A stretch of 64,000 bases of DNA from an uncultured Woeseiaceae bacterium (GCA_945788625.1 CALZMQ010000005.1:1-64000); one strand, 5' to 3'. Counted from the first letter of the stretch, positions 26,164 to 35,797 are shown. Made by a program: numbers and translations. Notes: a model not told the origin generated them from the letters alone.

Positions 26164-29100
26164 TCAGTTTGCCACCTGCCAGTCCAGGTCCGCCTCGGTA
26201 GCCACATTTGGGCTCGCGATAATAACGTTGCCGCTCATCAGGTAAATCCTGTTCTGGCCGGTGACGCTGTTGCGCCAGAGAATGTCCGCGTTGCCATCAC
26301 CATTGAAGTCGCCGTCACTTGCGAACTGCCAGTCGGTCGACGAGGTGTTGACGCCCAGGCTCGCTGCTATCGCTCCGCCGTTCATCAGGTACAACCAGCT
26401 CTGTCCGGTGACGCCATTGCGCCACAACAGGTCCGAATTGCCGTCACCGTTGTAATCGCCGTTGCCCTCGATTTGCCAGTTCTGGTCGCTGACAGTATTG
26501 ACGCCGACGCTGCCGGCAATTGCGGCGCCGTCCATCAGGTACATCCAGTTCTGGCCGGTTGTACCGTTGCGCCACAGAAGATCGGACTTGCCGTCGCCAT
26601 TGTAGTCGCCGCTTCCGGCAACCTGCCAGGTAACGGGTACGGTGTTGACACCGGCGCTGCCGGCAATCGCTGCACCATCCATCAGGTACATCCAGTTCTG
26701 GCCGGTAACAGTATTGCGCCACAGGATGTCGGCCTTACCGTCGCCGTTGTAATCGCCACTCGCCACGATAGTCCAGTTCACATCGCTCACTGTATTGACG
26801 CCGATACTGGTTGCGATCGCGGCGCCGTTCATCAGGTACATCCAGTTCTGCCCCGTGACGATGTTGCGCCACAGGATGTCCGCCCGGCCATCGCCGTTGT
26901 AGTCGCCGCTACCGGCGACTCGCCAATTCTGGTCCGCGACTGTGTTGACTGTTGCGTTGCCCTGTATCGTGGCAGCGTCCATCGTGTACAGGCGGTTCTC
27001 GCCAGTCGATGCGTTTCGCCAGAGGATGTCGGACTTGCGGTCGCCGTTGTAATCAAATCTCACGTAGTCGAAGGAAGAGTCGCAGGCATCGCCGATACCA
27101 TCATGATCGATGTCCTGCTGCCCGGCGTTCGCAATCGTCGCACAATTGTCGATGCCGTCAGAAACGGCATCCCCGTCAGTATCGAAATCGTTCGGGTCCG
27201 TGCCGCCCGTGAATTCGTCCAGGTTCGTGACTCCGTCGAAATCGTTGTCGTCGAGCGCGTCCGAGGCGTCCAGTGGATCAAGCCCGTTCGCTGTCTCCCA
27301 GTCGTCCGGAATGCCATCGTTGTCGTCGTCGGTATCGACGTCGTCATTGATCCCGTCCCCGTCGGAGTCGACCGCCAGCAACCAGGCGTAGCTCGCGTTT
27401 ATCGCCGATACCGCTGCGTTGCGGGTCGAGCTTCCCACTTCACCGGCCGGGCAAAGCGGATCGATGCAAACACCCAGTTCGAGCGCATGCTCGGCATCCC
27501 TGACAATCTGCGCCTGGCTTTCCGACCCGCATTGATACACCGTGAGCGGATCGACGACGTCAACGGGCAAGACACTGTTGGCGATCGCGCCGCACAAAGT
27601 CACGGCCTGTGCATGTGGCACCAGCGAATCGGCGCTGCCATGAACGATGAACACCGGCACCGATTGTGCGCCGAACTGATGATTGAATGAATTGCGAACC
27701 AGGAATTCGCTGAGGTCCTGTTTGAGGCACTCAATCAATGCGGCCGGGGGATTGGAGAGGCCGATTGCCGACAGGTCTATCTGCGTGGCTTCGGCGCATC
27801 GCGCCAGGTACACCGGGGGTGCCAGCGGGTCGATCTGGCTGAGATCGAATGCGGTCGCGGGAATCAGGTTCGTCCAGTCGTCGCTAAGCATCGAAACAGT
27901 GAGCCCCGCGAAGTCGATTGTCTCGAGATGCAGTTCGGCCTCGCCGTTCGCGGCCCCGAAGAACCGGCTCAGCGACCTCAGCCCGAAATCGAAATACGAC
28001 TCGTAAGGCCCGCCCAATGGAATCGCGCCGCTTAGGAATTCGAGAGCATCCGTCGGGCCGTAGTACAGGAGCGCTTTGTGCACGTCGCTGCCCTGGTTCG
28101 CTGCAAGCCACGCGGCGAGATGTGCGCCGGCCGATTGCCCGAATACGCTGACTGGTTCCGGCGCGGCGCCGAGTGCCGGTCCGTATTGCCGCACCCAATC
28201 CAGTGCGCCCTCGACATCCTCGGTCACCTCGCGCCAGCTGGCGCCGTTGCATTCGACATTGCCGCCGCTTTGTCCGACCAGCCTGTAAAATGGCGCAAAG
28301 ACTATGAAGCCTCTTTCGGTGAACTGCGAAATGCCTGCCTCGAGTCCGCTGAAGGACGATCCGCGGGATTTCCACGTGCCGCCGTGCAGCGCCAACAACG
28401 GCGCCAGGCCTTGTTCCGCGATATCGCGTTTATAAACGCGCATCTCGAGTTCGCAAGTGCCGTTACCCCTCGGGAGACCGGAAATCGACCTGTAATTGAT
28501 TTGCTTGACGTACGGTTGCAGGTTGCCTTGCAATGATACGACGCCGAGATCGAGTTCCGTACTCGCCAGGGTCGTCCAGGCTCGGCTCGGAATACCGGGT
28601 AGCTCGTCGCCGGGCTGATTTGCGTCCGGCAACCACGATGCCGCGTTGCCGAGCAGCGGCTCGGCGGGCTCGCCGATCTGTGACAGGCAAAAATCGAGAT
28701 CGTCGGTCGGCCTGTAGGCAATCTCGTTCGCGCACGCGGAATCGGAGAAATAGCCGCCGTTGCTCTGGATCGATGGATCCGTCGTCTCGCAAACCTGTCC
28801 GTTCAGCGTGTAGAGAGGCGTGCTGTCCAACGGTACCCGGTAGGTTCCGAGCAATGCCTCGCAGCTGACTTCACCACCGAGGCTGGCGATATACGCGTCA
28901 CGTTCTGCGCCCTCGAGAATGATGAGCTGCAGCAGGATCTCGATCCCTCTTTCATCGACCATTGCCAGCACGATCTCGGGAATGCCGAGTTCCTCGAGGA
29001 CATCGCGGATGAACGCCTGGTCGTCCTCGTCCGCCTCCAGGACGAAAGTCGTCGGCCCATTGAATGCCACGATCGTAGGATCGGGAACGCCGTTTTCGTC

Positions 29101-29874
29101 GAGGCCGTCGAGGCTGTAGTTCAGCGTGCTTATTGCGTCGGCGACCGCCTGTTCGCCCTGGGAGCTCAGCTCGGCCAACAATTCGTCTTCAAAGACATCG
29201 AGAACGATGTCGGTCAGTGAGAGAGTGCCGAAATCGTGTTGCAGGATGCCGCCGTTGAACTGCGCCTGCCCGGCAAGCAAGGCGTGTTTGTCGACGACGA
29301 GGGCAACCTGCTCGGCGTCGTACGTCGGATCGAGGTCCAGCGAAAGCGCCAGGTCGATGGACAGCGGCTGCGTCAGCCCGACCCAGCCGTGATCGGTATT
29401 GATCGTCTTGCAATTGCCAATGAATATAACGTCCTGTCCCCATCGAACCCAGGCAGTCGAGTCTGTCTCTATGAGCCCCGTCAAATTAGCGAGAATTTCA
29501 ATGGAACGAATGCTGTCGAGCGCGATCGTGAGGCTGGAGCTGTCATCGATCGATACCGTTGCAGTGGTTGCATCGACATGTACCTGGTAGGGCTGCGGGA
29601 AATTGCAGTTCGATGTAATCGTCTCGGTGATTTCGTCAATCGGTATTTCGCCAAACACCAGGCCGCCGTCCACGTTGAATCCCTGCGCATTGAGTTCATC
29701 GCGTATCAGGCCTGCGAAATAGGCTCGTATCGCGACATCGGGATCGTCGCCGGAGTTATCGATTTCCTGCCGAATATCGGAGAACGGTATGACGAAAGTA
29801 TCCGCGGCGACCGGAATAGGCAGCACGACGGCGACGGCAAGAAGCAGTTTGAAGATCAGTGGCCCTGTTTTCAT
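26164..29874 (-). CDS. Giant secreted esterase-like protein with TSP3 and FG-GAP/VCBS repeats
   Basis: A 1,236-aa exported protein. Signal peptide 1-24; an unrecognised, acidic N-terminal part (25-480); an alpha/beta-hydrolase of BD-FAE/carboxylesterase type (about 495-840) with GGTWKSR near its start, nucleophile elbow GQSAGA near residue 579 and FIVHGSADSLVPHA near 740; Asp-rich thrombospondin type 3 calcium repeats (DSDGDGINDDVDTDDDNDG, about 855-965); and six C-terminal 49-50-residue FG-GAP/VCBS repeats with DYNGDGKADILWRN cores. It probably acts outside the cell on an ester, with the repeats for calcium-dependent folding or binding. The fusion order is unusual. Confidence 0.82.
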   Translation of the reverse strand: MKTGPLIFKLLLAVAVVLPIPVAADTFVIPFSDIRQEIDNSGDDPDVAIRAYFAGLIRDELNAQGFNVDGGLVFGEIPIDEITETITSNCNFPQPYQVHVDATTATVSIDDSSSLTIALDSIRSIEILANLTGLIETDSTAWVRWGQDVIFIGNCKTINTDHGWVGLTQPLSIDLALSLDLDPTYDAEQVALVVDKHALLAGQAQFNGGILQHDFGTLSLTDIVLDVFEDELLAELSSQGEQAVADAISTLNYSLDGLDENGVPDPTIVAFNGPTTFVLEADEDDQAFIRDVLEELGIPEIVLAMVDERGIEILLQLIILEGAERDAYIASLGGEVSCEALLGTYRVPLDSTPLYTLNGQVCETTDPSIQSNGGYFSDSACANEIAYRPTDDLDFCLSQIGEPAEPLLGNAASWLPDANQPGDELPGIPSRAWTTLASTELDLGVVSLQGNLQPYVKQINYRSISGLPRGNGTCELEMRVYKRDIAEQGLAPLLALHGGTWKSRGSSFSGLEAGISQFTERGFIVFAPFYRLVGQSGGNVECNGASWREVTEDVEGALDWVRQYGPALGAAPEPVSVFGQSAGAHLAAWLAANQGSDVHKALLYYGPTDALEFLSGAIPLGGPYESYFDFGLRSLSRFFGAANGEAELHLETIDFAGLTVSMLSDDWTNLIPATAFDLSQIDPLAPPVYLARCAEATQIDLSAIGLSNPPAALIECLKQDLSEFLVRNSFNHQFGAQSVPVFIVHGSADSLVPHAQAVTLCGAIANSVLPVDVVDPLTVYQCGSESQAQIVRDAEHALELGVCIDPLCPAGEVGSSTRNAAVSAINASYAWLLAVDSDGDGINDDVDTDDDNDGIPDDWETANGLDPLDASDALDDNDFDGVTNLDEFTGGTDPNDFDTDGDAVSDGIDNCATIANAGQQDIDHDGIGDACDSSFDYVRFDYNGDRKSDILWRNASTGENRLYTMDAATIQGNATVNTVADQNWRVAGSGDYNGDGRADILWRNIVTGQNWMYLMNGAAIATSIGVNTVSDVNWTIVASGDYNGDGKADILWRNTVTGQNWMYLMDGAAIAGSAGVNTVPVTWQVAGSGDYNGDGKSDLLWRNGTTGQNWMYLMDGAAIAGSVGVNTVSDQNWQIEGNGDYNGDGNSDLLWRNGVTGQSWLYLMNGGAIAASLGVNTSSTDWQFASDGDFNGDGNADILWRNSVTGQNRIYLMSGNVIIASPNVATEADLDWQVAN
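26179..27062 (-). repeat. Six tandem 147/150-bp coding repeats
   Basis: The CATCAGG-like landmark recurs at 26236, 26383, 26533, 26680, 26830 and (as CATCGTG) at about 26980, giving spacings of 147 or 150 bp. Each unit encodes one FG-GAP/VCBS module (DYNGDG...ILWRN...QNWMYLMDG). The middle units are the most alike in DNA, which suggests recent duplication or gene conversion. Confidence 0.9.
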
Positions 29875-30137
29875 ACGAAGCCCTTTTCTTGTTCTTTATT
29901 CCATGAAACCCTACGCTTGAACCCGGCAATTGTCACGTAAAATGGGTGCGATAGACCATATACTGGCAGGCACGACCGCGCCGGCAAGTCATTGATTTGT
30001 AATACGCGTACATATCTCTATGCTGTGCGTACCCGGCACGATCACCAATAAATCGAACCAAGACGTTTGTGCCTGATAAACATCGAACCCGGTAGTGACA
30101 GGTTCGGTGGCCAATAATTAGTAACAAGGGGTACACC

Positions 30138-30608
30138 ATGCAAACCAACAGCATCTGCGGCAGGTTCATTGCCGCCACTGCAGCATTGTTCATATTCTTG
30201 TCACCGGCATTTGCCCAGGATGACGACGAAGGTCCATTGACCCAGGGCGACGATGCGAAGTACCTGAGTGTGACGTACGTGGACTTCAAACCGGGCAAAC
30301 GTGAGATGGCCATGGAGATCATCAGCGAGCACTTTGTGCCGGCCACGGAAAAAGCAGGAACGAACCCGCCCATGCTCGCGATTCACTTCCAGACCGGCAA
30401 ATGGGATGCCGCTTTCGTTTGGGAGATGGACGGCGGTATGGCGGACCTCGAATGGTACCGTTCGGCTGACGACATCAAGTGGTTCGAGGCACTGGCCGAG
30501 CAGGAGGGCGGCGTCGAACAGGCGGAGGCCGTACTGGCGAAGTTCAACGGTGCGATTGCACACAGCCTGACGGAAGTCGGCCATCATCACGTCCCTGAGG
30601 CCGAGTAA
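30138..30608 (+). CDS. Small secreted protein, NIPSNAP/dimeric alpha-beta barrel-like
   Basis: A 156-aa protein with a cleavable signal peptide (hydrophobic 10-25, cleavage after AFA). The mature part has the beta-alpha-beta rhythm of small ferredoxin-like dimeric barrels (YLSVTYVDFKPGKREMAMEI, later WDAAFVWEMDGGMADLEWY), but no catalytic residue is recognised. It stands alone: divergent from the esterase gene, and ended by the terminator at 30637-30677. Confidence 0.7.
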   Translation: MQTNSICGRFIAATAALFIFLSPAFAQDDDEGPLTQGDDAKYLSVTYVDFKPGKREMAMEIISEHFVPATEKAGTNPPMLAIHFQTGKWDAAFVWEMDGGMADLEWYRSADDIKWFEALAEQEGGVEQAEAVLAKFNGAIAHSLTEVGHHHVPEAE

Positions 30609-30636
30609 CAACGCTGCTCGATACACCCTGATAAAG

Positions 30637-30677
30637 GGGCCGGCTTTATTTTAGAAGATGAAACCGGCCTTTTTTTC
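30637..30677 (+). terminator. Intrinsic terminator
   Basis: GGCCGGCTTT pairs with AAACCGGCC (one bulged C) across an A/T-rich loop and is followed by seven T. It lies 29 bp after the stop of the small secreted protein. Confidence 0.88.
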
Positions 30678-30777
30678 GCCTTCATTTTTCGCGCCGTACG
30701 CTACGTAGAAGCGCGTATCGGCGGCGCCTCGGGGTGGCTGTAGGATCGGCCCATGTCACTCTTGATGTGAGGCCGCT

Positions 30778-32088
30778 ATGGTCAGGAAGATCATTATCAT
30801 GGGCGCTGCGGGGCGCGATTTCCATTTGTTCAATTGCTGCTACCGGGAAAACCCGGATGTAAACGTCGTCGCATTCACCGCAACCCAGATCCCTCACATC
30901 GACGATCGACGCTACCCGGCAAGTCTGGCGGGGTCGTCCTACCCGGATGGAATTCCAATCTGTCCAGAGGAAGAACTCGATGCGCTTCTCGATGGCAACG
31001 ACATCGACGAAGTGGTGTTTGCGTATTCAGACGTAGACCTCGACTACATCGAGAAGCGCCGCAAGAGGGTAGCGGCACACGGCGTTGCCTTTTCGACTTT
31101 CGATATCGACGCTTCGATGCTGCCGTCGAAAAAGCCTGTAATTGCCATCACCGCCGTACGCACCGGTTGTGGCAAGAGCCAGGTGTCGCGCAGAATCACG
31201 AACATATTGAAGAAACTCGGCAAGTCGACGGTCGCGATCAGGCACCCGATGCCCTACGGGGATCTTGCGAAGCAGGCCGTACAGCGATTCGCATCCTACA
31301 AGGACCTCGAGCTGCACGAATGTACGATCGAGGAAAGGGAAGAATACGAACCGCATATCAATAACGGCGTTATCGTCTATGCGGGAGTCGATTACGCAGC
31401 GATCCTGGCCGAGGCCGAGAAGGAGGCTGACGTCATCGTTTGGGATGGGGGCAACAACGACACGCCGTTCTACAAACCGGACCTTTGGATAACCGTAACG
31501 GATCCTCATCGCGCGGGGCATGAGTTGCGGTATTTCCCGGGCACCGAGAATTTCCGGCGCGCGGACATCATCCTGATCGGTAAAGTGGGATATGCCGACG
31601 AGGCAAATATCAAGGCCGTCGAAGCGAACGCGCAAGAACACAATCCCGGCGCCACCGTTTTGCGCCGCAAATCGCCTCTGCACGTTCCCACCCCGGAGTT
31701 GATTGCCGACAAGCGCGTGCTGGTGATCGAGGACGGTCCAACGACTACGCACGGTGGAATGCCATTCGGCGCGGGCGTGCTAGCCGCCTTGGAAAACCAC
31801 GCCGGCGAACTGGTTGACCCACGGCCGTGGGCGGTCGGGGAAATTGCGGAGACCTACGAGAAGTACCCGGATATCGGCGACCTGTTGCCGGCAATGGGTT
31901 ACGGGGAGGCTCAGATTCGCGACCTCGAGGCTACCGTGAATGCGGTCGACTGCGATCTCGTGCTGGTTGCCACGCCCATCGACCTCACGCGACTCATTGA
32001 CATCGAAAAACCCAACATGCGCATCGGTTACAGCCTGCCCGGCGAGGACGGGGCATTGACCGAAGCGGTCAAGCGCGTCGTGTGCTGA
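30778..32088 (+). CDS. Cyclic 2,3-diphosphoglycerate synthetase-like GTPase
   Basis: A 436-aa protein of the COG2403-type family: a Rossmann-like start (RKIIIMGAAGRDFHLFN), a P-loop variant AVRTGCGKSQVSRR near residue 125, and later VIVWDGGNNDTPFYKPD and VEDGPTTTHGGMPFGAG-like segments (VIEDGPTTTHGGM). The founding member makes cyclic 2,3-diphosphoglycerate in methanogens, but bacterial homologues often accompany purine/selenium-linked catabolic genes and their reaction is not settled. The purine operon is 15 kb downstream on the other strand. It is convergent with the TPR gene. Confidence 0.82.
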   Translation: MVRKIIIMGAAGRDFHLFNCCYRENPDVNVVAFTATQIPHIDDRRYPASLAGSSYPDGIPICPEEELDALLDGNDIDEVVFAYSDVDLDYIEKRRKRVAAHGVAFSTFDIDASMLPSKKPVIAITAVRTGCGKSQVSRRITNILKKLGKSTVAIRHPMPYGDLAKQAVQRFASYKDLELHECTIEEREEYEPHINNGVIVYAGVDYAAILAEAEKEADVIVWDGGNNDTPFYKPDLWITVTDPHRAGHELRYFPGTENFRRADIILIGKVGYADEANIKAVEANAQEHNPGATVLRRKSPLHVPTPELIADKRVLVIEDGPTTTHGGMPFGAGVLAALENHAGELVDPRPWAVGEIAETYEKYPDIGDLLPAMGYGEAQIRDLEATVNAVDCDLVLVATPIDLTRLIDIEKPNMRIGYSLPGEDGALTEAVKRVVC

Positions 32089-32107
32089 GGCAGCTTTTGC
32101 GGAGAGA

Positions 32108-34315
32108 TTATTCTGCGTCGCGCAGGTCCGCGAAATAGGCGCGGACCTGTTCGCGAATTTCGTCTTCCTCGTCTTCCCAACGCTGCAGTGCCGCCTGCAC
32201 GCGCGGGTCCGCCACAATGCCGGCGTATTGCGCCTGTGAGAAGGTCTCCCGCCAGCCCATTTGCGTTGCGACCGAGCGACTGAAAATCCGTTCGAGGGCA
32301 ACCTCAATCGCTGCATCTGTCTCACCGCGTATCGCAAGTACGTTCAGGTGTGTGCCGGGATCTTTCATCGGATCGAGGCCGGCAGACTCAGCGGCCTCGA
32401 GCAGCACGTCGCCACGCCTCAACACTTCTTCGCGTGGCAAGGACACGAACCAGGCATCGAACGCGACACCCTGCGCGAAGCGATATTTCTGCGGAACGAT
32501 CTCGGCGTCGACATCGAAAATGCCCGGTGCCTGCTCGTTGATCCACTTGCTCTCTTCGTCGACCCTGCCATCGCGCGCGGCGAGTCTGAGCAAGAGCTGA
32601 ATTGCGCCACCGTAGGCGAAGCGCCGGTTTTCGACGTCGTCCCTGATGGCGCGCCGTGCACTGTCGATACTCGCCTGTTCGTCACCGTTGCTGACCGCAC
32701 GCAACAACTCGATTCGATACGCCATGCTGCTCGTCGGCGCGAGCGCCTGCACGCGATCGCGAAAATCGTCGGCTTCCTCCGTCAAACCCAGCTGATACAG
32801 GAATACAGCGAGCATGCCGGGCAGTTCATGGTCTTTCGGATCGACGGTGAGCGCCTGTAAGAACCGCGTGACAAAGCCAACGGCGTCACCTGATTGCAGG
32901 CTGAGAGTGCCGAGATTGGTGTGGGCATTCGGCTGCGCCGGTTCGATCTCCAGGGATTTCTGCAGTGAGGCGCGCGCATCGTCCCAACGTTCGAGGCGTG
33001 CATAGGCCGTGCCGAGTTCATAGTGGATCGACGGGTTAAAAGGGTCCTGGACCAATGCCTCCTCGAGGAGTAGCGCTGCTTTGTCGTGTTGACGCAGGCC
33101 CTGGTACACGCGAACCAGGAGTATGCGCGGGTTCAACTCTTTCGGAGCGACATCGACGATTTCTTCGAGTTCGCGGGCGAGGTCCGTGATGGCGCTGACG
33201 TCTCCCTCAGCCGACCGGGACAAGGCGTTGGCGAAGATCCACGCTGACTGGGCGACAGGGTTGTCCGGCTGCACGGAAAGCACCTGTTCAGTCGTGGCGA
33301 TAATCCGCGCATGCCCTTCGTATTCGTCAAGGAGCCCTGTTTCGATTTGCTGGATATAGAGCGTCGCGAGTTCGGTTTTTGCCTCGACGAAATCCGGGTC
33401 GATGAGCAACGCTCCCTTCAACAGGTCCTCTGCCGCCCGCAGCCCGCCGTATGAGTAGGTGGCTCGTTCCTTGCGTGCCTGCAAATAGAGGTCGTACGCA
33501 TCGGAATCCGCAGTCTGCACACCGGCGACATCGCCCTGGAGTTCGGTGCCGAGTAGTGACCGGGACAATGCGTATCCGACCTTCTCGGCAATCTCGTCCT
33601 GGATGCCGAAAATGTCATCGAGTTCGCGGTCGAAATTCGACGACCACACGTGGAATCCGTCGCTGGCACGAATAAGCTGTGCCGTGATGCGAACGCGGTC
33701 ATCGGCCCGTTGCACGCTACCTTCGAGTACGTGCGCCACGTCAAGCGCCGCCGCAATTTCTCGAATGCTCATGTTGCGCCCTTTGAATGCGAAGCTCGAC
33801 GTCCGCGCCGCGACCTTGAGATCGGGAACCTGTGTGAGCATGTGCAACAGGGTCTCCGTCAGGCCATCTGAGAAGTACTCGTTGTCCTTGTCGTTGGACA
33901 TGTTGACGAACGGCAGCACGGCAACGGAAGCGGGGTTGACGGCGCCGGCATCGATCGCGTCGTCGTCGGAGGTCTGTCGTGCGCTGAACAGACCCACGGC
34001 CACGATGAGGAATACGATGGCCACGATTGCGAGGTGGTCGATCTTTCGACCGGTCTTGCCGCCGACCGCGGCTCTGCGTTCGACCTGGCTATCGCGCTTG
34101 ATACCCTCGGGCGTGATCTCGTAAAACCAGGAAAGCACGACCGCGGGAATGAAGCCGAAAGCGAATATCAGGACCACGGCCCGGGACACCCAATCGGGGG
34201 CGTTGACAGTGGCCAGGATTGCCGTCAATACCTCGGTCAGCAACCAGCCGACGACAAGATACGCTGCGGCAACGCGAAACACATTGCGACGTCGGAGTTC
34301 AGCGACCAGGGACAT
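32108..34315 (-). CDS. TolB-like/TPR membrane protein
   Basis: A 735-aa protein. Three hydrophobic segments lie in the first 110 residues (MSLVAELRRRNVFRVAAAYL is a start often seen in Woeseia-type and related marine Gammaproteobacteria), then a TolB/FlgO-like nucleotide-cyclase-associated domain (VAVLPFVNMSNDKDNEYFSD onward, about 130-235), then a tetratricopeptide-repeat array (about 270-600). No effector domain (cyclase, kinase or DNA-binding) is attached at the N-terminus. It probably scaffolds a signalling complex at the membrane. No partner is adjacent. Confidence 0.85.
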   Translation of the reverse strand: MSLVAELRRRNVFRVAAAYLVVGWLLTEVLTAILATVNAPDWVSRAVVLIFAFGFIPAVVLSWFYEITPEGIKRDSQVERRAAVGGKTGRKIDHLAIVAIVFLIVAVGLFSARQTSDDDAIDAGAVNPASVAVLPFVNMSNDKDNEYFSDGLTETLLHMLTQVPDLKVAARTSSFAFKGRNMSIREIAAALDVAHVLEGSVQRADDRVRITAQLIRASDGFHVWSSNFDRELDDIFGIQDEIAEKVGYALSRSLLGTELQGDVAGVQTADSDAYDLYLQARKERATYSYGGLRAAEDLLKGALLIDPDFVEAKTELATLYIQQIETGLLDEYEGHARIIATTEQVLSVQPDNPVAQSAWIFANALSRSAEGDVSAITDLARELEEIVDVAPKELNPRILLVRVYQGLRQHDKAALLLEEALVQDPFNPSIHYELGTAYARLERWDDARASLQKSLEIEPAQPNAHTNLGTLSLQSGDAVGFVTRFLQALTVDPKDHELPGMLAVFLYQLGLTEEADDFRDRVQALAPTSSMAYRIELLRAVSNGDEQASIDSARRAIRDDVENRRFAYGGAIQLLLRLAARDGRVDEESKWINEQAPGIFDVDAEIVPQKYRFAQGVAFDAWFVSLPREEVLRRGDVLLEAAESAGLDPMKDPGTHLNVLAIRGETDAAIEVALERIFSRSVATQMGWRETFSQAQYAGIVADPRVQAALQRWEDEEDEIREQVRAYFADLRDAE

Positions 34316-34499
34316 TCAATAGCTCTGCAAAAGTGCTTGGAGACAGAGATTACACGATATTTAGATGCTTCACGGCGGCGGATGGTTACACGGCTTGCCG
34401 GGCTATTTCCGGGTTCAGCGCCGGTTCACGAAAATTTCAGCTTCGGTTAATGGCCAGGGGACTAATCTGCAGGCGAACATACGGAACGTGGAGAACGTC

Positions 34500-34703
34500 A
34501 TGGACATCGTATACGCAGCAGAGAAGCCGAGCATCGCGAAACTCCTGAGTGAGCACGTGCGCTGCCCGGTAGAGCCGGACGAGATCAAGATCTCCGAGAA
34601 CCCGGACGAAACCGGCAGCTTCTACATCGGCTTCAACCTGGACAAGTTCGTCCTGTCGCCGAACGGCGAGATTCACTGCGACAGGCTGCAGCTCGTCAAG
34701 TAG
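34500..34703 (+). CDS. Small protein of unknown function
   Basis: A 67-aa protein starting MDIVYAAEKPSIAKLLSEHV, with GGAG 6 nt before the ATG. The first residues resemble the Toprim strand of type IA topoisomerases (YAAEKPSIAK), but the protein is far too short to be one, and the second half reads as a small beta domain. It stands alone, divergent from the TPR gene and upstream of rnfB. Confidence 0.5.
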   Translation: MDIVYAAEKPSIAKLLSEHVRCPVEPDEIKISENPDETGSFYIGFNLDKFVLSPNGEIHCDRLQLVK

Positions 34704-34919
34704 CCGCGACACCAACCTCAGTTCAGGACGCGCTGACCGGCGCTCTGCCTGTCGAGTCGGTCTGACAGCGCACGCGGGAAACTCTCGCACCTGAATACCC
34801 AATTAGTTACGCCTGTTACGCTATGCCGTATGCGGCGCATTTCTGTACGCGGTTTCCACAATGCGGGGAAATGGCGCCAACTATAGAATGCAGCAGTATG
34901 ACGGGTTGGAGGTATACGC
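34704..34919 (+). promoter_or_regulatory. Leader/promoter region of the rnf-nifJ operon
   Basis: A 216-bp gap before rnfB with no ORF of note. TATAGAAT at 34882-34889 is a possible -10 element, and GGAGG at 34908-34912 is a strong ribosome-binding site 7 nt before the rnfB ATG. No clear FNR or NarL site was seen. Confidence 0.4.
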
Positions 34920-35780
34920 ATGTTGACAGGCGTTCTCACGCTGGCGGCGCTGAGCTTTGTGTTTGCCTCCCTGCTCGTGCTCGCTCACAGGAAACTGCAT
35001 GTCGACGAGGACCCTCGTATTGAGGCCGCAAATCTCATGTTGCCCGGCACGAACTGCGGCGCCTGTGGTTTCCCGGGCTGCATGGGCCTCGCCGAGGCCA
35101 TCGTTGACGGATCGGCGCTGCCCGGCAAATGCACGGTAATGACCGAGGAAGAACGCGAATCGCTGGCGGAATTCCTGGGCGTGGACGCCGGCGCGGAAGA
35201 AAAAGTCGTCGCGCGACTCGCCTGTGCAGGTGGCATCAACGTTGCGCGAAATCGCGCCCACTACGAGGGTATCGACTCGTGCCGCGGGGCCGCGCTCATC
35301 GCCGGCGGCGGCAAAGCCTGCTTCTGGGGTTGTCTCGGTCTGGCCGACTGCGAGGTGGTTTGCGACCTCGACGCGATTGTAATGAACGAACACGGACTTC
35401 CCGTCGTCATTGAGGACCGGTGCACGGCGTGCGGCGACTGCGTCGACGCATGCCCGAAGGATCTGTTCTCTCTGCACCCGGTGAGCCACCGGCTATGGGT
35501 CGCGTGCATGAACCTCGAGCAGGGCGACGCCGTGCTCGATGACTGCGACGTGGGGTGCGACGCTTGCGGCCGATGCGCCGTCGATGCACCGAACGGCCTG
35601 ATCACTATGGTCGACAACCTGCCGGTCATCGACTACAACCGCAATCACGACGCAAAACATTCGATCGATCGCTGCCCGACCGGCGCGATCGTCTGGTTTG
35701 ACCCTAATAAAGGACCTGTCACCGGTCGCGCGGCGAAGAAAGTCATTCGTCAGAGTGCGCGACAGGCAACTGCGACTTAA
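34920..35780 (+). CDS. rnfB: Electron transport complex subunit RnfB
   Basis: A 286-aa iron-sulfur subunit that takes electrons from ferredoxin into the ion-pumping Rnf complex. Seen: an N-terminal membrane helix, the RnfB-specific cluster TNCGACGFPGCMG, then CRGAALIAGGGKACFWGC (the longer, clostridial/Bacteroidetes-like form), a full ferredoxin motif CTACGDCVDACP, and a C-terminal ferredoxin-like pair. In that pair one cluster is lost: Cys213, 216, 219 and Cys252 remain, while positions 223, 242, 245 and 248 are Ala, Asn, Ala and Ser. In a two-cluster ferredoxin fold this removes exactly the four ligands of one cluster. First gene of the operon; nifJ follows 17 bp later. Confidence 0.9.
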   Translation: MLTGVLTLAALSFVFASLLVLAHRKLHVDEDPRIEAANLMLPGTNCGACGFPGCMGLAEAIVDGSALPGKCTVMTEEERESLAEFLGVDAGAEEKVVARLACAGGINVARNRAHYEGIDSCRGAALIAGGGKACFWGCLGLADCEVVCDLDAIVMNEHGLPVVIEDRCTACGDCVDACPKDLFSLHPVSHRLWVACMNLEQGDAVLDDCDVGCDACGRCAVDAPNGLITMVDNLPVIDYNRNHDAKHSIDRCPTGAIVWFDPNKGPVTGRAAKKVIRQSARQATAT

Positions 35781-35797
35781 CCCCAGGGACCCCCCGC

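Noticed and set aside
26179-27062. Regularly spaced repeats that could suggest a CRISPR array or satellite
   Set aside because: Units are 147/150 bp, a multiple of three, in frame, and encode FG-GAP/VCBS modules; there are no short identical repeats with unique spacers.
34500-34703. The YAAEKPSIAK start as a topoisomerase Toprim domain
   Set aside because: The protein is only 67 residues and lacks the rest of the Toprim motif and any topoisomerase domain.
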